This document shows, piece after piece, positions 6,631-12,283 of a stretch of 12,283 nt of DNA; the stretch's first letter is position 1, and the number at the start of each line of letters is the position of its first letter. The notes beneath the pieces were generated by a model, which saw only the letters and a list, made by a program, of their open reading frames with translations, did no database searches and was not told the DNA's origin. The position numbers and the translations under genes were made by a program. Origin of the DNA: an uncultured Lachnospiraceae bacterium (GTDB taxonomy: Bacteria > Bacillota > Clostridia > Lachnospirales > Lachnospiraceae); the NCBI GenBank assembly GCA_946623295.1, contig CAMOQY010000024.1, positions 1 through 12,283 on the forward strand, given 5' to 3'.

Positions 6631-6813
6631 CGTTTGCCGCCGCGGCTGTGATTCTCGCCGGCGTTTATCTGCGCCGCTGCGACCTGACTTTTGTCTGCGG
6701 TTATTTTTGCCGCCGCTGTTAGCCGCCGATCCGCGGCTGTTTTTGCCGCCGCCGCTGCGCCGCCAACCCGCGGAAGTTTTTGCCGCCGCGGTGTCTTTTG
6801 TCCGCAGGGCGGC
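6631..6813 (+). repeat. GC-rich tandem repeat, period 36-37 bp, with hairpin/T-tract modules
   Basis: TTTTTGCCGCCGC occurs at 6704-6716, 6740-6752 and 6777-6789, a step of 36 and then 37 bp. A shorter copy (TTTGCCGCCGC) at 6633-6643 sits two periods earlier, with a more diverged unit between. The modules contain hairpins such as GCCGCC (6782-6787) with GGCGGC (6808-6813), enclosing GCGG/CCGC. No convincing reading frame crosses it, so I treat it as a non-coding leader of the aldo/keto reductase gene. Confidence 0.55.
6721..6744 (+). terminator. Terminator-like module inside the repeat
   Basis: AGCCGC (6721-6726), loop CGATCC, GCGGCT (6733-6738), one G, then TTTTT (6740-6744). The stem is short (6 bp), so this may be only a weak terminator or pause site. 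It is one of several stem plus T-tract modules in the leader. Confidence 0.35.
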
Positions 6814-6821
6814 CGGTTTAT

Positions 6822-6845
6822 CCGGGACTTTATCCCGGCTTTTTT
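6822..6845 (+). terminator. Terminator abutting the RBS of the aldo/keto reductase gene (possible attenuator)
   Basis: CCGGGA (6822-6827), loop CTTTA, TCCCGG (6833-6838), then CTTTTTT (6839-6845). The RBS AAAGGGAAG begins at 6846 and the ATG is at 6860, leaving no room for a promoter after it. CCGG (6813-6816) could pair with CCGG at 6822-6825 and so compete with the terminator stem, but that pairing is only 4 bp. Confidence 0.7.
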
Positions 6846-6859
6846 AAAGGGAAGTAAAT

Positions 6860-8041
6860 ATGCAGTATAGAAACGACAGGAATGGGGAACCCGTATCGGC
6901 GCTCGGTTACGGCTGTATGCGTTTTAGCCGCAAGGGCGGCGGGATCGATATGGACAAGACCGAACAGGAGATCCTGGAGGCCTTTCACGCGGGAGTGAAT
7001 TACTACGACACGGCCTACATCTACCCCGGCAGCGAGGACGCGCTGGGGCAGATCCTTCAGAAAAACGGCATCAGAGAGAAGGTCAGGATCGCCACTAAGC
7101 TCCCTCAGTACATGGTCAGGAGCATGGCTTCCGCGGACAAGTATTTTAACGAGGAGCTTGCCAGACTGCGCACAGGATACGTGGATTACTATCTCATGCA
7201 CCACATCACCGACATCGCACAGTGGGAGAGGCTCAAGGGCATGGGGATCCGCGAGTGGATCGCGGACAAAAAGGCCTCCGGACAGATCCGCAATATAGGC
7301 TTCTCCTTCCATGGGAGCACGGAGTATTTTATCAGGGTACTGGAGGACTACGACTGGGATTTTTGCCAGATACAGTATAATTACCTGGACGAGACCTCGC
7401 AGGCGGGACGCAGAGGGCTGGAGGCCGCGGAGAAAAAGGGAGTGCCCGTGATCATCATGGAGCCTCTTCGCGGAGGTAAGCTGACCGTGGGGCTTCCGCA
7501 GCGGGCGAAGGATCTTATAGAGACCGAGGGCGGCGGAAGAAGCGCTGCCGAGATAGCACTACGGTGGCTGTGGGATCAGCCGGGTGTGACCTGTGTGCTT
7601 TCGGGTATGAATTCACTGGAAATGGTCAGGGAGAACTGCCGGATAGCCGACAGTGCGCTGCCGGGATGCATGACGCAGGAGGAGAGGGATCTCATAGGGC
7701 GCATCAGGACAGTCATCTCGGAGACCGAGAAGGTCGGGTGCACGGGCTGCAGGTACTGCATGCCATGCCCTCAGGGCGTGGATATCCCGGGAATTTTTCA
7801 TTACTATAACCAGATGTACACCGACAGCAAATGGTCCGGGCGCAAAGAATACGCCCAGACCAACGCGCTGCGGAGGCAGCCGTCCTATGCTTCGCTGTGC
7901 ATAGGCTGCGGTAAGTGTGAAAAACACTGTCCTCAGGAGATCCCCATCCGTGAGAAGCTCCGCGAGGCGGACCGCGCGCTGCGGCCGTGGTACGTAAAGG
8001 GCGGCGCATTTGTGATGAGGAAGTTTATGGTGAGGAAATAG
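6860..8041 (+). CDS. Aldo/keto reductase with C-terminal two-cluster ferredoxin domain
   Basis: A 393-residue protein. Residues 1 to about 285 form an AKR barrel with the catalytic tetrad in place: Asp50 and Tyr55 in YYDTAYIYPGSE, Lys80 in IATKLP, and His114 in YYLMHH. An NADPH-binding end is suggested by the GMNSLEMVREN region (249-259). Residues 290-360 add a ferredoxin-like tail with two four-cysteine clusters: C294-x2-C297-x2-C300-x2-C303-P and C347-x2-C350-x2-C353-x3-C357-P, each fit to hold a [4Fe-4S] cluster. This fused form is common in anaerobic Firmicutes and probably lets electrons pass between a nicotinamide and a low-potential carrier during reduction of an aldehyde or ketone; the substrate is not known. 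The start follows AAAGGGAAG (6846-6854). It lies behind a repeat-rich leader and terminator, so its expression may be attenuated. The esterase follows after 74 bp. Confidence 0.92.
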   Translation: MQYRNDRNGEPVSALGYGCMRFSRKGGGIDMDKTEQEILEAFHAGVNYYDTAYIYPGSEDALGQILQKNGIREKVRIATKLPQYMVRSMASADKYFNEELARLRTGYVDYYLMHHITDIAQWERLKGMGIREWIADKKASGQIRNIGFSFHGSTEYFIRVLEDYDWDFCQIQYNYLDETSQAGRRGLEAAEKKGVPVIIMEPLRGGKLTVGLPQRAKDLIETEGGGRSAAEIALRWLWDQPGVTCVLSGMNSLEMVRENCRIADSALPGCMTQEERDLIGRIRTVISETEKVGCTGCRYCMPCPQGVDIPGIFHYYNQMYTDSKWSGRKEYAQTNALRRQPSYASLCIGCGKCEKHCPQEIPIREKLREADRALRPWYVKGGAFVMRKFMVRK

Positions 8042-8115
8042 TGCGGGAGGCAGTTTGTGGCTTTATTACAGGTCAATTTCATGAAATATGAGAGAATAAA
8101 GGGAGCGGAGCGCGA

Positions 8116-9876
8116 ATGCTGATTCTGACACTTATATCCATACTTTTTGCAATTCTTTTTGAGCTGAATAAAAACGGCGTCGCAGCCTGGATACTTCTGG
8201 TGCTGACGCTGGGGATGTTTTCTCTTGTAAGGTACAGATATCTGCTGGATAAGCCATGGTATATACGCGGGGCCGGCTGGCTTGGGCTGGCCGCGGTGCT
8301 GACAGCTGTCATGATCTTTGTACCGGGTCCCGAAAAGCTCCGCCCTGCAGTCGAGGGTGAAAACGCGGGCGTTACGGAGGTCATAACAGTTGAGCAGGGG
8401 CAGCTCACAGGCGTCCGCACGGCAGACGGTGAGGTCGAGGTCTTTGCCGGGATTCCCTACGCGGCGCCTCCGGTGGGCGAGCTTCGCTGGAAGGAGCCTC
8501 AGGTTCCTGCAGCCTGGGAAGGCGTGCGGGCGATGGATCATTTTGCCCCGATGAGTATGCAGCCGCAGAACTCCGCGCTGTACAGCTCTCTTGCCCAGAT
8601 CATCGGCTATCACGATTATCAGGTGACGCTGGACGATAATTTCCGGGATATCGCGAGCGAGGATTCTCTTTATCTTAATATCTGGAGACCGGCGGGCGGT
8701 GCAGAGGACCTGCCTGTGCTCGTCTATGTCCATGGCGGTTCGCTCAAGACCGGACAGCCCTGGTACGCTGATTACAGCGGAGAGGGACTTGCCAGGGAGG
8801 GCGTGATCGTCGTGAATATGGGCTACAGACTTGGGGTCTACGGCTTTTTTGCCGATCCGGAGCTGGCCGCCGAGTCGGAACACGGCACTACGGGCAATTA
8901 CGGCCTGCTCGATCAGATCAAGGCGCTCGAATGGGTCAGGGATAATATTGCGGCCTTCGGCGGGGATCCGGAGAACGTGACGCTGGCAGGTGAATCAGCG
9001 GGAAGCGTATGCGTGAGCGCGCTTTGCGTTTCTCCGCTCGCCAGGGGCCTTTTCAGACGCGCGATCATGGAGAGCTCGACGGTCAACGCGAAGGAGCCGG
9101 GGCACTCGTACCGGAGCCTTGATGAAGCTTTTGAAACAGGAGCGCAGACGAAGGAACGCCTTGGGGCCGCGTCGCTCGCACAGCTGCGGGATCTTCCGGC
9201 GTCCGCTCTTGTGGATGAGACTGAGGTGCATCATCATATCACGGTGGACGGATACGTGCTGACGGAGCCTCCTTACGAGTCATACCGCAAGGGACTTATA
9301 AATCCGGAGGTGATCCTTCACGGGTACAACAAGACAGAGGGAGCGGTCTTTATACTTTTTGACAACGCGAATATGAAGAACTTTGAGCAGAAGGTCCGCG
9401 CGTATTTCGGGGAGTATGCCGATGAAGTGCTTGAGCTCTATCCGGTATCGAGCGATGACGAGGCGAAGGCCGCGTGGATCGATATATACTCCGCTGTGCT
9501 CTTTAACTACGGACATTACTGCCTGAGCCGTCAGGCGCTCGCTGCCGGCATTCCCTCATACGAGTATTTCTTTACTAAAAATAACGGGCGTCTCGGATAC
9601 AATCACAGCGGCGAGCTGGTATATTTCTACGGGAATATCCCAGCGGATTCGGCCCTCTATGGCGACTCGGACCGCGAGCTCTCCGGGATGATGACAAAAT
9701 ACTTTGCAAATTTCATACGGACCGGCGATCCGAATGACGGTATACTGCCGGAGTGGAACTGGTCGTCTGATGCGGGCGTGGTTTTTGAACTCGGGGACGA
9801 GATCGGTATTACCGGTGACAGATTCCTCGGGATCTACGATATTCTCGACCGGATGCAGGGCTGGGAAGCAAAGTAA
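8116..9876 (+). CDS. Membrane-anchored type-B carboxylesterase
   Basis: A 586-residue protein with two parts. Residues 1-70 hold three hydrophobic segments (about 2-17, 22-38, 54-70), so it is membrane-anchored. Residues 95-586 form an alpha/beta-hydrolase of the carboxylesterase type-B family: the FAGIPYAAPPVGELRW opening, 'SEDSLYLNIW' (181-190), the oxyanion motif HGGS (206-209), the nucleophile elbow GESAGS with Ser294, acid Glu408 in NKTEGAV, and His497 in YNHSGEL. The triad Ser294-Glu408-His497 is complete. The family hydrolyses carboxylic esters such as aryl, acyl or p-nitrobenzyl esters; the natural substrate is unknown. Family members without the membrane part are usually near 500 residues, so the extra length is the anchor. 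The RBS is AAAGGGAG at about 8098-8105, 10 nt from the ATG. A very strong terminator follows (9965-10025). Confidence 0.92.
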   Translation: MLILTLISILFAILFELNKNGVAAWILLVLTLGMFSLVRYRYLLDKPWYIRGAGWLGLAAVLTAVMIFVPGPEKLRPAVEGENAGVTEVITVEQGQLTGVRTADGEVEVFAGIPYAAPPVGELRWKEPQVPAAWEGVRAMDHFAPMSMQPQNSALYSSLAQIIGYHDYQVTLDDNFRDIASEDSLYLNIWRPAGGAEDLPVLVYVHGGSLKTGQPWYADYSGEGLAREGVIVVNMGYRLGVYGFFADPELAAESEHGTTGNYGLLDQIKALEWVRDNIAAFGGDPENVTLAGESAGSVCVSALCVSPLARGLFRRAIMESSTVNAKEPGHSYRSLDEAFETGAQTKERLGAASLAQLRDLPASALVDETEVHHHITVDGYVLTEPPYESYRKGLINPEVILHGYNKTEGAVFILFDNANMKNFEQKVRAYFGEYADEVLELYPVSSDDEAKAAWIDIYSAVLFNYGHYCLSRQALAAGIPSYEYFFTKNNGRLGYNHSGELVYFYGNIPADSALYGDSDRELSGMMTKYFANFIRTGDPNDGILPEWNWSSDAGVVFELGDEIGITGDRFLGIYDILDRMQGWEAK

Positions 9877-9890
9877 TGAATTCTGAATGA

Positions 9891-9934
9891 GAGCCGCGCA
9901 TATGTGCACCGGCGGAACGCCGCTGCGCGGGCTC
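9891..9934 (+). other. Bulged GC hairpin downstream of the esterase
   Basis: GAGCCGCGCA (9891-9900) pairs with TGCGCGGGCTC (9924-9934) with one bulged base. Inside, GGCG (9911-9914) pairs with CGCC (9918-9921) around GAA. No T-tract follows, so it is not a standard intrinsic terminator; it may protect the mRNA 3' end. Confidence 0.5.
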
Positions 9935-9964
9935 TGAAACAACATAGTATTCCGGTAAATGACG

Positions 9965-10025
9965 GAGCGCGTCGGGGGACAGCTCAGCGGAGCTGCCCTC
10001 CGACGCGCTCTTTCATACTTTTTTT
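9965..10025 (+). terminator. Very long intrinsic terminator after the esterase
   Basis: GAGCGCGTCGG (9965-9975) pairs perfectly with CCGACGCGCTC (10000-10010). The stem continues inward with a G-T pair, two G-C pairs, one A/C mismatch and then CAGCTC (9980-9985) with GAGCTG (9990-9995) around a 4-nt loop: about 20 pairs in 46 nt. It is followed by TTTCATACTTTTTTT, which is also the left arm of the first 40-bp palindrome. Confidence 0.8.
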
Positions 10026-10218
10026 GCAAAAACGAGAAAAAAGTATGAAACGGGAGTCCTGATACAGCTCGCGTCGGCGGTGAACGGAGCAGATTTTCAT
10101 ACTTTTTTCGCAAAAACGAGAAAAAAGTATGAAACGGGAGTCCCGATACGGCTCCCGTCGGTGGTGAGCGTAGCAGATTTTCATACTTTTTTCGCAAAAA
10201 CGAGAAAAAAGTATGAAA
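10011..10218 (+). repeat. 84-bp tandem repeat with a 40-bp AT-rich palindrome in each unit
   Basis: Palindrome copies lie at 10011-10050, 10095-10134 and 10179-10218, an exact 84-bp step. Each has arms TTTCATACTTTTTT and AAAAAAGTATGAAA (14 bp) around a GCAAAAACGAG-type centre; copies 2 and 3 are identical and copy 1 differs by one base. The two 44-bp linkers (10051-10094, 10135-10178) match at 38 of 44 positions. Each linker can fold as CGGGAG, a 2-nt bulge, a 3-bp stem, an ATA loop, then the return arm. The T-A pair in the inner stem of linker 1 is C-G in linker 2, a compensatory change. The third unit stops after the palindrome. I see no open frame with an RBS that would make it a gene. It lies between the esterase terminator and the rrf2 promoter. 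Confidence 0.85.
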
Positions 10219-10240
10219 AGAGAATAAATAACATCGGCGG

Positions 10241-10269
10241 TTTAAAACCTACCGGATCCATAGTATAAT
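10241..10269 (+). promoter_or_regulatory. Promoter of the Rrf2 regulator gene
   Basis: The -35 is TTTAAA (10241-10246) and the -10 a perfect TATAAT (10264-10269), with a 17-bp spacer. Transcription should begin near 10276, leaving a leader of about 70 nt before the ATG at 10345. Confidence 0.7.
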
Positions 10270-10276
10270 AATCCGG
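10252..10276 (+). promoter_or_regulatory. Candidate operator over the -10 box
   Basis: CCGGAT (10252-10257) and ATCCGG (10271-10276) form a perfect inverted repeat with a 13-bp gap, centred on the -10 box. A dimeric repressor bound there would block the promoter, which suits autoregulation by the adjacent Rrf2 protein. The link is inferred from position only. Confidence 0.4.
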
Positions 10277-10293
10277 AGATGATAATGTAAAAT

Positions 10294-10313
10294 CACGGAA
10301 TACATGTACCGTG
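10294..10313 (+). promoter_or_regulatory. Second inverted repeat in the rrf2 leader
   Basis: CACGG (10294-10298) and CCGTG (10309-10313) flank the palindrome TACATGTA (10301-10308). It could be a second operator or a 5-bp leader hairpin upstream of the RBS AGGAAGG (10328-10334). Confidence 0.35.
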
Positions 10314-10344
10314 GAGCGGGAAATTACAGGAAGGGCAATAACGT

Positions 10345-10782
10345 ATGATGATTTCAACACGCGGAAGATATGCGCTGCGTATGATGATGGATCTTGCTGA
10401 GCATAGGGACGCGGGATTTGTCGCACTGAAGGATATCGCCGAGAGGCAGGACATATCAAAGAAGTATCTCGAACAGATCATACCGCTGATGAACCGGGCC
10501 GGTATGCTGCAGACTACGAGAGGCTTTCAGGGAGGATACCGTCTCAGCCGCATCCCCGGGCACTACACGGTGGGAGAGATTCTGAGAGTGACCGAAGGTC
10601 CTATGGTACCCGTGGCGTGCATGGAACAGGATCCGAACGTCTGTCCGCGCTGCAGCGAATGCGAGACGCTGCCTGTGTGGAAGGGCCTGAAGAGGGTCGT
10701 CGATGAGTACCTCGACGGCATTACGCTTCAGGATATGCTCGACCAGAAAGCCGCCCGAGAGGGAGATAATTACAGTATATAA
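10345..10782 (+). CDS. Rrf2-family transcriptional regulator with a four-cysteine cluster
   Basis: A 145-residue DNA-binding protein. It opens with MISTRGRYALRMMMDLA, the Rrf2 hallmark, followed by a winged helix-turn-helix: LKDIAERQDISKKYLEQII (28-46) with the recognition helix, and the wing TTRGFQGGYRLSR (57-69). A dimerisation helix follows (112-122). Between them are Cys92, Cys100, Cys103 and Cys106 (C-x7-C-x2-C-x2-C); IscR uses three cysteines in the same region for a [2Fe-2S] cluster, so this protein probably binds a Fe-S cluster or senses thiols. The start is the first of two consecutive ATGs, which gives the usual family spacing (M-x-I-S-T), with AGGAAGG 10 nt upstream. A strong promoter and inverted repeats precede it, and a terminator follows. 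cysK lies next downstream on its own promoter, which suggests a CymR/IscR-like role in cysteine or sulfur control (inference). Confidence 0.93.
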   Translation: MMISTRGRYALRMMMDLAEHRDAGFVALKDIAERQDISKKYLEQIIPLMNRAGMLQTTRGFQGGYRLSRIPGHYTVGEILRVTEGPMVPVACMEQDPNVCPRCSECETLPVWKGLKRVVDEYLDGITLQDMLDQKAAREGDNYSI

Positions 10783-10821
10783 CATGCAGCCGTTTCTACG
10801 GTTAATAACAATATTATGGGG

Positions 10822-10861
10822 AACCTCTTCCTCACAGGTGAGTGGGGGGAGAGGTTTTTTA
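10822..10861 (+). terminator. Terminator of the rrf2 gene
   Basis: AACCTCT (10822-10828) pairs with AGAGGTT (10850-10856), and an inner TCAC/GTGA pair brackets an AG-rich loop. The stem runs directly into a T-tract (10855-10860). It lies 40 bp after the stop at 10782. The region from 10862 to 11096 shows no gene or clear structure to me. Confidence 0.7.
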
Positions 10862-11096
10862 TTAGCGGAGGGGTGGGATGAGAGGGATCGTATCGCCGTG
10901 AAAGAAGAGAATATGCGTATAAGAGGTCTCTCGTGAGGGCGGTCATATGCTCAAAATGAAAAATGAGTGAGAATACATGAGTAGAGATATTGGGCAGTAA
11001 TGGTTTATTATGAAAAAATGTTGAAGTTTTTGAGCAGAACGGATCTGTGGCATTCCGCGGGCTTGCGAGACAACAGAAAAATACCCATAAAACCTA

Positions 11097-11125
11097 TTGA
11101 CAAAGTAGGGATTAAGGGCTATTAT
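11097..11125 (+). promoter_or_regulatory. Promoter of cysK
   Basis: A perfect TTGACA (11097-11102) and TATTAT (11120-11125) are 17 bp apart. CCTA (11093-11096) and TAGG (11106-11109) form a short inverted repeat around the -35. AAAACCTA (11089-11096) is also found at 10244-10251, overlapping the -35 of the rrf2 promoter, so it is a candidate shared half-site. Confidence 0.75.
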
Positions 11126-11163
11126 TTCTGTATTCCAAAAAGCTTATACAAAGGAGGTTTGTT

Positions 11164-12096
11164 ATGGCGAGGATTTACAGTTCGATAGATCAGCTCATCG
11201 GCGGTACGCCGCTGGTGGAACTGACGCATATTGAAAAGGAGTTTGGGCTTAAGGCAAGGCTCATCGCAAAGGTGGAGTACTTCAACCCTGCCGGTTCAGT
11301 CAAGGACCGCATCGCAAAGGCAATGATCGACGATGCTGAGCAGAAGGGTCTCCTGAAGGAAGGCAGCGTCATAATCGAGCCGACGAGCGGCAATACCGGT
11401 ATTGGACTGGCCTCCGTGGCTGCCGCGCGCGGCTACCGCATAATCATCGTTATGCCCGAGACGATGAGCGTGGAGCGCCGCCAGATCATGAAAGCTTACG
11501 GCGCTGAGCTGGTTCTGACAGATGGCTCAAAGGGCATGAAGGGCGCTATCGCAAAGGCTGAGGAGCTGGCTGCGGAGATACCCGGAAGTTTTATCCCCGG
11601 GCAGTTTGTAAATCCCGCAAATCCGGCCGCGCATCTGGCCACTACAGGCCCTGAGATCTGGGCGGATACAGACGGAGATGTCGATATTTTCGTAGCAGGC
11701 GTCGGTACCGGCGGTACGATCACAGGCGTAGGAAAATATCTCAAATCCAAGAACCCCGGCGTAAAGATCGTCGCGGTGGAGCCTGAAAGTTCACCTGTGC
11801 TCTCGACGGGTACAGCAGGATCGCACAAGATCCAGGGCATAGGCGCAGGCTTTGTGCCTGACGTGCTTGACACAGGCATTTACGACGAGATCATTACCGT
11901 CAGCAACGATGACGCCTTTGCTGTGGGCAAGCTGATCGGCAAAAAGGAAGGTTTCCTGCTGGGAATATCCGCGGGCGCGGCAGTACACGCGGCGGTGACT
12001 CTTGCACAGCGCCCCGAAAACGATGGCCGGACGATCGTCGTTCTCCTGCCTGATACAGGCGACAGGTACCTTTCCACTCCGCTCTTTCAGGATTAA
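11164..12096 (+). CDS. cysK: Cysteine synthase A (O-acetylserine sulfhydrylase)
   Basis: A 310-residue PLP enzyme of the normal family length. It makes L-cysteine from O-acetyl-L-serine and sulfide, in the cytoplasm. PLP forms a Schiff base with Lys47 in NPAGSVKDR; the substrate loop is TSGNTG (74-79); the phosphate-binding loop is GTGGT (181-185), and GISAG (267-271) places Ser269 near the pyridine nitrogen. The active-site loop 'KIQGIGAGF' (222-230) and 'DTGDRYLST' near the C-terminus are typical of CysK rather than of CysM or threonine synthase-like relatives. The start follows AAAGGAGG (11150-11157) by 6 nt and a strong promoter by 38 bp. The upstream Rrf2 gene is a plausible regulator; in Bacillus subtilis the Rrf2 protein CymR binds CysK as a co-repressor. 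No serine acetyltransferase (cysE) gene is in view. Confidence 0.95.
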   Translation: MARIYSSIDQLIGGTPLVELTHIEKEFGLKARLIAKVEYFNPAGSVKDRIAKAMIDDAEQKGLLKEGSVIIEPTSGNTGIGLASVAAARGYRIIIVMPETMSVERRQIMKAYGAELVLTDGSKGMKGAIAKAEELAAEIPGSFIPGQFVNPANPAAHLATTGPEIWADTDGDVDIFVAGVGTGGTITGVGKYLKSKNPGVKIVAVEPESSPVLSTGTAGSHKIQGIGAGFVPDVLDTGIYDEIITVSNDDAFAVGKLIGKKEGFLLGISAGAAVHAAVTLAQRPENDGRTIVVLLPDTGDRYLSTPLFQD

Positions 12097-12138
12097 AAAA
12101 CACCGGCATTCCCGTCCGCGGAGCTGTATAAGCGAAGA

Positions 12139-12173
12139 ACAGTCCGGGACAGAGTGATCCCGTCTGTGTTTTT
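12139..12173 (+). terminator. Terminator of cysK
   Basis: ACAG (12139-12142) pairs with CTGT (12164-12167), and CGGGA (12145-12149) pairs with TCCCG (12158-12162) around an 8-nt loop; a small internal bulge separates the stems. It is followed by GTTTTT (12168-12173). The remaining 110 bases to the window end show no gene I can support. Confidence 0.6.
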
Positions 12174-12283
12174 CCTGACTTGCGGGTCTTTGATTCCAGC
12201 CGGCGTCCGTATTTCTGCATGACTCTGTGGACCTCTTATTCTGCTTTGTGTCCGCAGCAGCGCAGGCTTTCGGGCGTGGCGTC

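Noticed and set aside
6623..6847. Plus-strand open frame (74 codons) across the GC-rich repeat
   Set aside because: Low-complexity Leu/Pro/Arg/Ala composition, no RBS, begins inside the tail of one terminator and ends in another; best explained by the CCG-type repeat itself.
8077..8086. TTTCATGAAA palindrome upstream of the esterase as an operator
   Set aside because: A 10-bp palindrome alone is expected by chance at this AT content, and no clear -35/-10 pair surrounds it.
10011..10218. CRISPR-like array of 40-bp repeats and 44-bp spacers
   Set aside because: The two 'spacers' are 38/44 identical to each other, there are only three repeats, and no cas gene is near. This is a tandem repeat, not a CRISPR array.
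9877..10344. Insertion sequence or prophage att site behind the repeats
   Set aside because: No transposase, integrase or target-site duplication is visible; only palindromic repeats and terminators are present.
11000..11188. Plus-strand open frame (62 codons) before cysK
   Set aside because: It runs through the cysK promoter and RBS and overlaps the cysK start in another frame; there is no good RBS of its own.

Overview
The window looks like an ordinary chromosomal stretch from a Gram-positive anaerobe of class Clostridia, probably Lachnospiraceae or a close relative. Reasons: fairly high GC, near-consensus AAAGGAGG ribosome binding sites, TTGACA/TATAAT-type promoters, a PepV-type dipeptidase, an Rrf2 regulator next to cysK, and an aldo/keto reductase fused to a two-cluster ferredoxin tail. 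The genus is inference. I see no phage, IS, CRISPR, tRNA or rRNA.

Left edge (1-613): a minus-strand gene for an 83-residue Nif11-domain small protein has a good promoter of its own. Facing away from it is a second promoter and RBS, leading into about 17 codons that look like the start of a GAF-type free methionine sulfoxide reductase; the rest of that gene is missing.

Block 1 (614-6569, plus strand, six genes): M32 carboxypeptidase, a small lipoprotein, M20 PepV-type dipeptidase, UlaG-like metallo-beta-lactamase-fold hydrolase, membrane-anchored endonuclease/exonuclease/phosphatase-fold protein, and a conserved protein of unknown function. A strong intrinsic terminator (6582-6621) closes the block. 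The two peptidases suggest peptide turnover or use. Gaps inside the block hold a hairpin, a degenerate 23-bp tandem repeat and a duplicated Shine-Dalgarno-like leader.

Block 2 (6570-9876): a GC-rich repeat leader with several hairpin/T-tract modules ends in a terminator that abuts the RBS of the aldo/keto reductase-ferredoxin fusion. A membrane-anchored type-B carboxylesterase follows and ends in a very long terminator hairpin.

Block 3 (9877-10344): three copies of a 40-bp AT-rich palindrome lie at an exact 84-bp period. The 44-bp segments between them fold into a GC hairpin with one compensatory base-pair change. This is the most unusual structure in the window.

Block 4 (10345-12283): an Rrf2 regulator with a four-cysteine cluster, then cysteine synthase cysK, each with a convincing promoter and terminator. 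By analogy with CymR/IscR-type regulators, Rrf2 probably senses Fe-S or cysteine status and controls itself and cysK. I found no clear novel multi-gene system; the most interesting items are structured non-coding repeats, the lone Nif11 peptide and the truncated gene.
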